DNA of 23,182 nucleotides from positions 1 through 23,182 of the IMG/VR virus record IMGVR_UViG_3300046517_000492, one strand, 5' to 3'. The position numbers and the translations under genes are program-made. The DNA is from a virus. Below, in pieces: positions 20,481 through 23,182 of the stretch; positions within the stretch are counted from its first letter, which is position 1; every line of letters begins with the position of its first letter. A model generated the notes under the pieces. The model was not told the origin of the DNA. It saw only the letters and a program-made list of their open reading frames with translations, and did not search any database.

Positions 20481-21238
20481 CGCGGCGGTCCGCCAGGCGG
20501 CGGTCCCATTGGTACCATCGGAAACGAAATCGGCACCGGCCGACCGAAGCTACGGCGCATTTCCTCCGTGCCCGCGCTCTTCAGATCCTGCTGGTAGCGC
20601 TGCTCCCATGACAGTGCCAGCTTTGGATCGTCGGCCTGCTGGCCGAAGTTCTGCATCCAGCCCGCCACCTCGACCATGCAGGCGTCGACCAGCAGATCCG
20701 ATACGTGATTACCGATCCAGCTCTGCGGATTGCTTTCGCTCATCGGCGCCGGACGCCAGAAGCCTTGCACCTCAGCGCCGTATTGCAGATCAGGCGTCGG
20801 CGCGACGATCAGGGTCTGATCGTCCAGCATGGCAAAGTAAGCAAATGGATTGCCTGGTGTGCTGACCACGCTTTCATTCGGCCAGGTCAGATCGATGAAT
20901 GACAGGCTGACCGGCTGAAAGCGGACACGCGTGCCATACGGCGGCATCTTCCAGGCCGGCACGATGGCACTCAGCCCTTCCACCGAGACCGGATAGGGAT
21001 ATGCGACCGGCAGGCCATTGAGGGTCTGACCGCTCATGCCGGTGAGGGAGAGGATGCGTGAGCCAGGCGTGAAGACCAACGAGGCATTGGTAGCGCTGGT
21101 CGCGCTGATATCGAGTTCGCGATAGATCCTCAGTTCAGCCTTGCTGATGATGGTCGGCAGCGCAGTGGTGTATTCCGCTGATGGCTGTTCCTGCTGCGCA
21201 TACGATGCAAGGGCTGTGATGAGGTCGGGATACTGCAC
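20477..21238 (-). CDS. Phage adaptor / head-tail connector protein (253 aa)
   Basis: GTG at 21238, 2 nt after the preceding stop; ATGA overlap with the collar gene. The N-terminus PDLITALASYAQQEQPSAEYTTALPTIISKAELRIYRELDI fits the adaptor-protein pattern (helix, 'F/TxIxxAExRIxRELD') I associate with the SU10-type adaptor family. The middle is beta-rich (GSRILSLTGMSGQTLNGLPVAYP...GNPFAYFAMLDDQTLIVAPTPD) and the C-terminal helix (DLLVDACMVEVAGWMQNF...WEQRYQQDL) packs around the portal in that family. The end is Pro/Gly-rich (MGPPPGGPPR). Likely a ring between portal and tail. Family assignment is from memory of the pattern, not a search. Confidence 0.78.
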   Translation of the reverse strand: MQYPDLITALASYAQQEQPSAEYTTALPTIISKAELRIYRELDISATSATNASLVFTPGSRILSLTGMSGQTLNGLPVAYPYPVSVEGLSAIVPAWKMPPYGTRVRFQPVSLSFIDLTWPNESVVSTPGNPFAYFAMLDDQTLIVAPTPDLQYGAEVQGFWRPAPMSESNPQSWIGNHVSDLLVDACMVEVAGWMQNFGQQADDPKLALSWEQRYQQDLKSAGTEEMRRSFGRPVPISFPMVPMGPPPGGPPR

Positions 21239-21240
21239 CG

Positions 21241-21564
21241 TCAGTCACCGATGATCTCGTTGGGCAGCGCTGGCGACCAGGGTGGATCTGGCATGTCGCC
21301 CATCTGCACGTCGGCAAACCCCGGCCGCGGATTACGCACCGGCACCGGATCCGGCCCAATCTTGATCGGTTTTCTGCCGCTCGGCTGCGGCACATCCAGG
21401 CATGTTTCACACACCAAGATGCGGAGATTGGCCAGGCGAGGCCCACGCCAATCCCACTGCCAGGTGAGGTTCTTGTGCATGTGCCGAAAATTGCACCGAT
21501 CACAATGCGCCCAAGGCTCCGGCTTGGAGATATCGGCATATGCGCGCGGGCTGTGCCGGATCAT
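21241..21564 (-). CDS. Small zinc-ribbon protein between connector genes (107 aa)
   Basis: I chose ATG at 21564, overlapping the upstream stop as ATGA; the longer in-frame reading to 21687 is shadow. The product begins MIRHSPRAYADISKPEPWAH and has Cys21-Cys24 (CDRC) and Cys52-Cys55 (CETC), a standard four-Cys zinc ribbon separated by a Trp-rich segment (LTWQWDWRG). The C-terminal half is Pro-rich (RKPIKIGPDPVPVRNPRPG) and probably extended. It is co-translated with the connectors. In other phages proteins of this shape are of unknown function, possibly virion or assembly factors. Confidence 0.75.
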   Translation of the reverse strand: MIRHSPRAYADISKPEPWAHCDRCNFRHMHKNLTWQWDWRGPRLANLRILVCETCLDVPQPSGRKPIKIGPDPVPVRNPRPGFADVQMGDMPDPPWSPALPNEIIGD

Positions 21565-22310
21565 ATAAAATACCCGCTGAAGTCCGGCACGATGATGGTC
21601 GGAACGTGCTCGTGGTCCTCGCCTTGCGCTTCCTTGAACACCGCCATGGCATAGCCCGCGAGGGTGGCAACCTGCGCCGGTGCCCATTTCAGCGCGACGT
21701 GCGCGGCCACCTCCGCGATGTAGGCTTCATAGAACCGCTGCACCAGATCGCCGGTCATCCCCATCTGCGGGATCGCATCCTGCATCTGGCGGAACACGTA
21801 GTAGTTCAGCGTGTAGGGGCCATTGCCGTCGACCGCAGGCCACAGCTTCATGTTTGGAGCCTGTGTGCGCTCGAACCAAAATGATGTCGGCGGTCCTTGC
21901 GTCTCCTTGTTGGGGATGCTGGCGTAGTTCGAGCGGTCAATCGGATACAGCACGGTGTCGATGATCACGCCTGGCGCTTCCGTGTTCGCCGGCGCTGAGC
22001 GATAGGTGTCCAGCACGTTGATCACGTTGGCATCGACCGGCACGTCAATCTGACCCTGGATCAACAGCGTGCTGACCAGCTCAATTTTCCAGAGATTAAT
22101 ACCTCTATTGCTCCACCTGGACTGCACCAGGTTCATGCTGCGGCGGCACGACTGCCAGTGCTCGGGCTCCAGCTCGATGGCGCGCTTCTGACAGCGCTCG
22201 AACACCTCGATGACGATGTCTGAAAGCGGCGGGTTGAAGGATGTGGCGCCGCTGGCGCCGTTGCCGAACGGAATGCCCACGCCCTCGCAGTTGGGTGTGG
22301 TTCCGCTCAC
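21561..22310 (-). CDS. Head-tail connector / tail accessory protein (249 aa)
   Basis: GTG at 22310 after GGAAG; stop overlaps the zinc-ribbon gene. The sequence DIVIEVFERCQKRAIELEPEHWQSCRRSMNLVQSRWSNRGINLWKIELVS has the pattern of phage tail-tubular or P22 gp4-like accessory proteins: an N-terminal helix, a second helix ending in WxNRGINLW, then LIQGQIDVPVDANVINVLDTY. Next come a beta-region with YPIDRSNYASIPNKETQGPPTSFWFER and a C-terminal helical part (DLVQRFYEAYIAEVAAHVALKWAP). Such proteins attach beneath the portal to extend the neck. The assignment rests on remembered patterns and gene order. Confidence 0.75.
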   Translation of the reverse strand: MSGTTPNCEGVGIPFGNGASGATSFNPPLSDIVIEVFERCQKRAIELEPEHWQSCRRSMNLVQSRWSNRGINLWKIELVSTLLIQGQIDVPVDANVINVLDTYRSAPANTEAPGVIIDTVLYPIDRSNYASIPNKETQGPPTSFWFERTQAPNMKLWPAVDGNGPYTLNYYVFRQMQDAIPQMGMTGDLVQRFYEAYIAEVAAHVALKWAPAQVATLAGYAMAVFKEAQGEDHEHVPTIIVPDFSGYFI

Positions 22311-22313
22311 GGT

Positions 22314-22850
22314 CTACTTCCCGCCGGCCAGTCGACCGCCGCGCTTTTTGCCGAGACCCTGCGGCACTGGATAGCCTTCAGGCTGACTGCGTGGATACTT
22401 CGCACCGCCTGGTAGCCCAAACGAGCGATAGCCACGATCGCGCGCGATATCACCCCGCTGAAGATCCAGTGGGCTCGTGCCGTCATCTTCCGAGAGCGCC
22501 TTTTTGGTCAACGCCTCCGACTGTCTGAATGCGCTGCTACCCGCCGCGAGATCGGCATCCGTTGATCCGCCGCTGGCGCGGCGGAGCCGACCGCCGCTCG
22601 CGCGTTCCTTACCGACCAGCTTCTTCTCGGCATACCAAGGGCCGCGGGTCTCGCGTTCGATCTTGCCGCCGCGCGCATACTTGCTCGGCGCATCGCGTGC
22701 ACCACGCGCACCGTCCGGCTCAAACCAATCCTTGCGCGCCTTGCGGACCGGCGATTCCGGTCCCGGCCCGCTGGTGTCTTCCGTCAGCCTGCCGCCGAAA
22801 GCCCGTCGCGCCCGGTCAGGGCGCCTCCTTCGGGGAATCGCTTCCCTCAT
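22314..22850 (-). CDS. Basic Arg/Gly-rich protein with GGR cassettes (about 178 aa)
   Basis: The start is uncertain: ATG at 22850 lies 35 nt inside the upstream gene, and its ribosome site is weak. The product is highly basic and probably disordered, with AFGGRL, YARGGKIE, ASGGRLRRASGG and a terminal KKRGGRLAGGK. Residues 20-60 are Pro/Arg-rich and the region after residue 110 is mixed charge (EALTKKALSEDDG). No fold is recognised. The neighbour upstream is of the same type, so the two probably act together, perhaps on DNA or on the capsid interior. This is inference. Confidence 0.65.
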   Translation of the reverse strand: MREAIPRRRRPDRARRAFGGRLTEDTSGPGPESPVRKARKDWFEPDGARGARDAPSKYARGGKIERETRGPWYAEKKLVGKERASGGRLRRASGGSTDADLAAGSSAFRQSEALTKKALSEDDGTSPLDLQRGDIARDRGYRSFGLPGGAKYPRSQPEGYPVPQGLGKKRGGRLAGGK

Positions 22851-23142
22851 GGCCTTGGCCACCACCGCCAGGATGAGAGAGGCTTGATGCAGATGAGAGC
22901 GGTGAGCCGCCCCTCGCAAAGGACCGACCGCCCCGACCGATGCCGCCACCACGTGCGCGCTTTGCCAGGCTGCCGCTTTCGCTGGCGCCGCCGATCGCGC
23001 CGCCAGCTTTACGGGCTGGGATCTTGCCGCCGAGCGCGCGCGCTACAGTGCGACCACCGCGCGCGCGATCGTCTTCGTCATTGTCAGACTTCGCCTCGTC
23101 AGCGACCTTGCCGCCCCGCTTGCGCTTCAGCATTTTGGCCAT
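22816..23142 (-). CDS. Arg/Gly-Gly-rich small protein (108 aa)
   Basis: ATG at 23142 is favoured because AAGGAG ends 8 nt upstream; ATG at 23148 or GTG at 23151 would give 2-3 extra residues. It reads MAKMLKRKRGGKVADEAKSD, an acidic stretch, then RGGRTVARALGGKIPARKAGGAIGG and RARGGGIGRGGRSFARGG. The tail is Ser/Gly-rich. Low complexity and likely disordered. It is close to the end of an upstream gene, which in this gene order is probably the capsid or a head protein. Function unknown; binding nucleic acid or acting as a scaffold or linker are possibilities. Confidence 0.65.
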   Translation of the reverse strand: MAKMLKRKRGGKVADEAKSDNDEDDRARGGRTVARALGGKIPARKAGGAIGGASESGSLAKRARGGGIGRGGRSFARGGSPLSSASSLSHPGGGGQGHEGSDSPKEAP

Positions 23143-23155
23143 GGCCATCACTCCT

Positions 23156-23182
23156 TCAGACGTTGGAAATTCCGGCTTGCAG
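23156..23182 (-). CDS. Last codons of an upstream late gene (partial)
   Basis: Reading in from the right edge, the minus strand gives LQAGISNV then TGA at 23156-23158, followed 13 nt later by the next start codon at 23142. The spacing and the Shine-Dalgarno AAGGAG in between fit an operon junction. Eight residues are too few to name the protein; a capsid or other head protein would be expected here by gene order. Confidence 0.4.
   Translation of the reverse strand: MQAGISNV

Overview
The window is a continuous stretch of a dsDNA tailed-phage genome (or integrated/metagenomic phage DNA). It is GC-rich, almost every base is coding, and most gene ends overlap the next start by 1-4 nt. There is no host housekeeping gene, rRNA, tRNA, CRISPR array or insertion sequence that I can see. 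The structural set (two adaptor-like connector proteins, a collar-domain fibre, a P22 gp10-like stabilisation protein, an Ala/Gln/Gly-rich ejection-type protein and a giant polyvalent protein with an N-terminal lytic transglycosylase) suggests a short-tailed (podovirus-like) phage. An alphaproteobacterial host is my inference from GC content and the feel of the small genes; it is not demonstrated.

Layout: bases 1-1164 carry a string of small plus-strand genes (one truncated at the left edge, then five proteins of 57-102 aa). They converge on a long minus-strand late operon across a roughly 70-bp junction at 1165-1234. The late operon reads right to left from 23182 to 1235: the last codons of an upstream gene, two Arg/Gly-Gly-rich proteins, a connector (249 aa), a small Zn-ribbon protein, an adaptor (253 aa), a tail-collar fibre with a His-rich insert (464 aa), a stabilisation/tail-hub protein (663 aa), a two-TM membrane protein, two small proteins, a 487-aa Gly-rich protein, two paralogous GNAT-like proteins, a 1394-aa repetitive protein and the 2723-aa polyvalent protein. 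Terminase, portal and capsid are presumably just to the right. No endolysin or replication gene is visible.

How they work together (inference): the 249/253-aa proteins and the 663-aa protein would build and seal the head-tail interface, and the collar protein would form the fibre. The 1394-aa and 2723-aa proteins are probably packaged and ejected; the transglycosylase opens the cell wall and the remaining domains act in the cell. The 79-aa membrane protein is a holin candidate.

The most notable observation is that two small genes appear to lie inside the 2723-codon ORF in the +1 frame (5563-5766 and 6691-6873). Each has a strong Shine-Dalgarno sequence. Hand-counted third-position GC is 84-88% in the nested frame but only 39-41% in the giant's own frame over the same bases, against 85% in a conserved giant-frame segment. 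They lie exactly in the linkers between three modules of the giant protein. This suggests the polyvalent protein arose by fusion of genes across small genes that it still contains. Other items of note are 11-residue (hendecad-like) repeats in the 1394-aa protein, Arg/Gly-Gly cassettes shared by four late genes, and a ladder of about ten His-x-His motifs in the collar protein.
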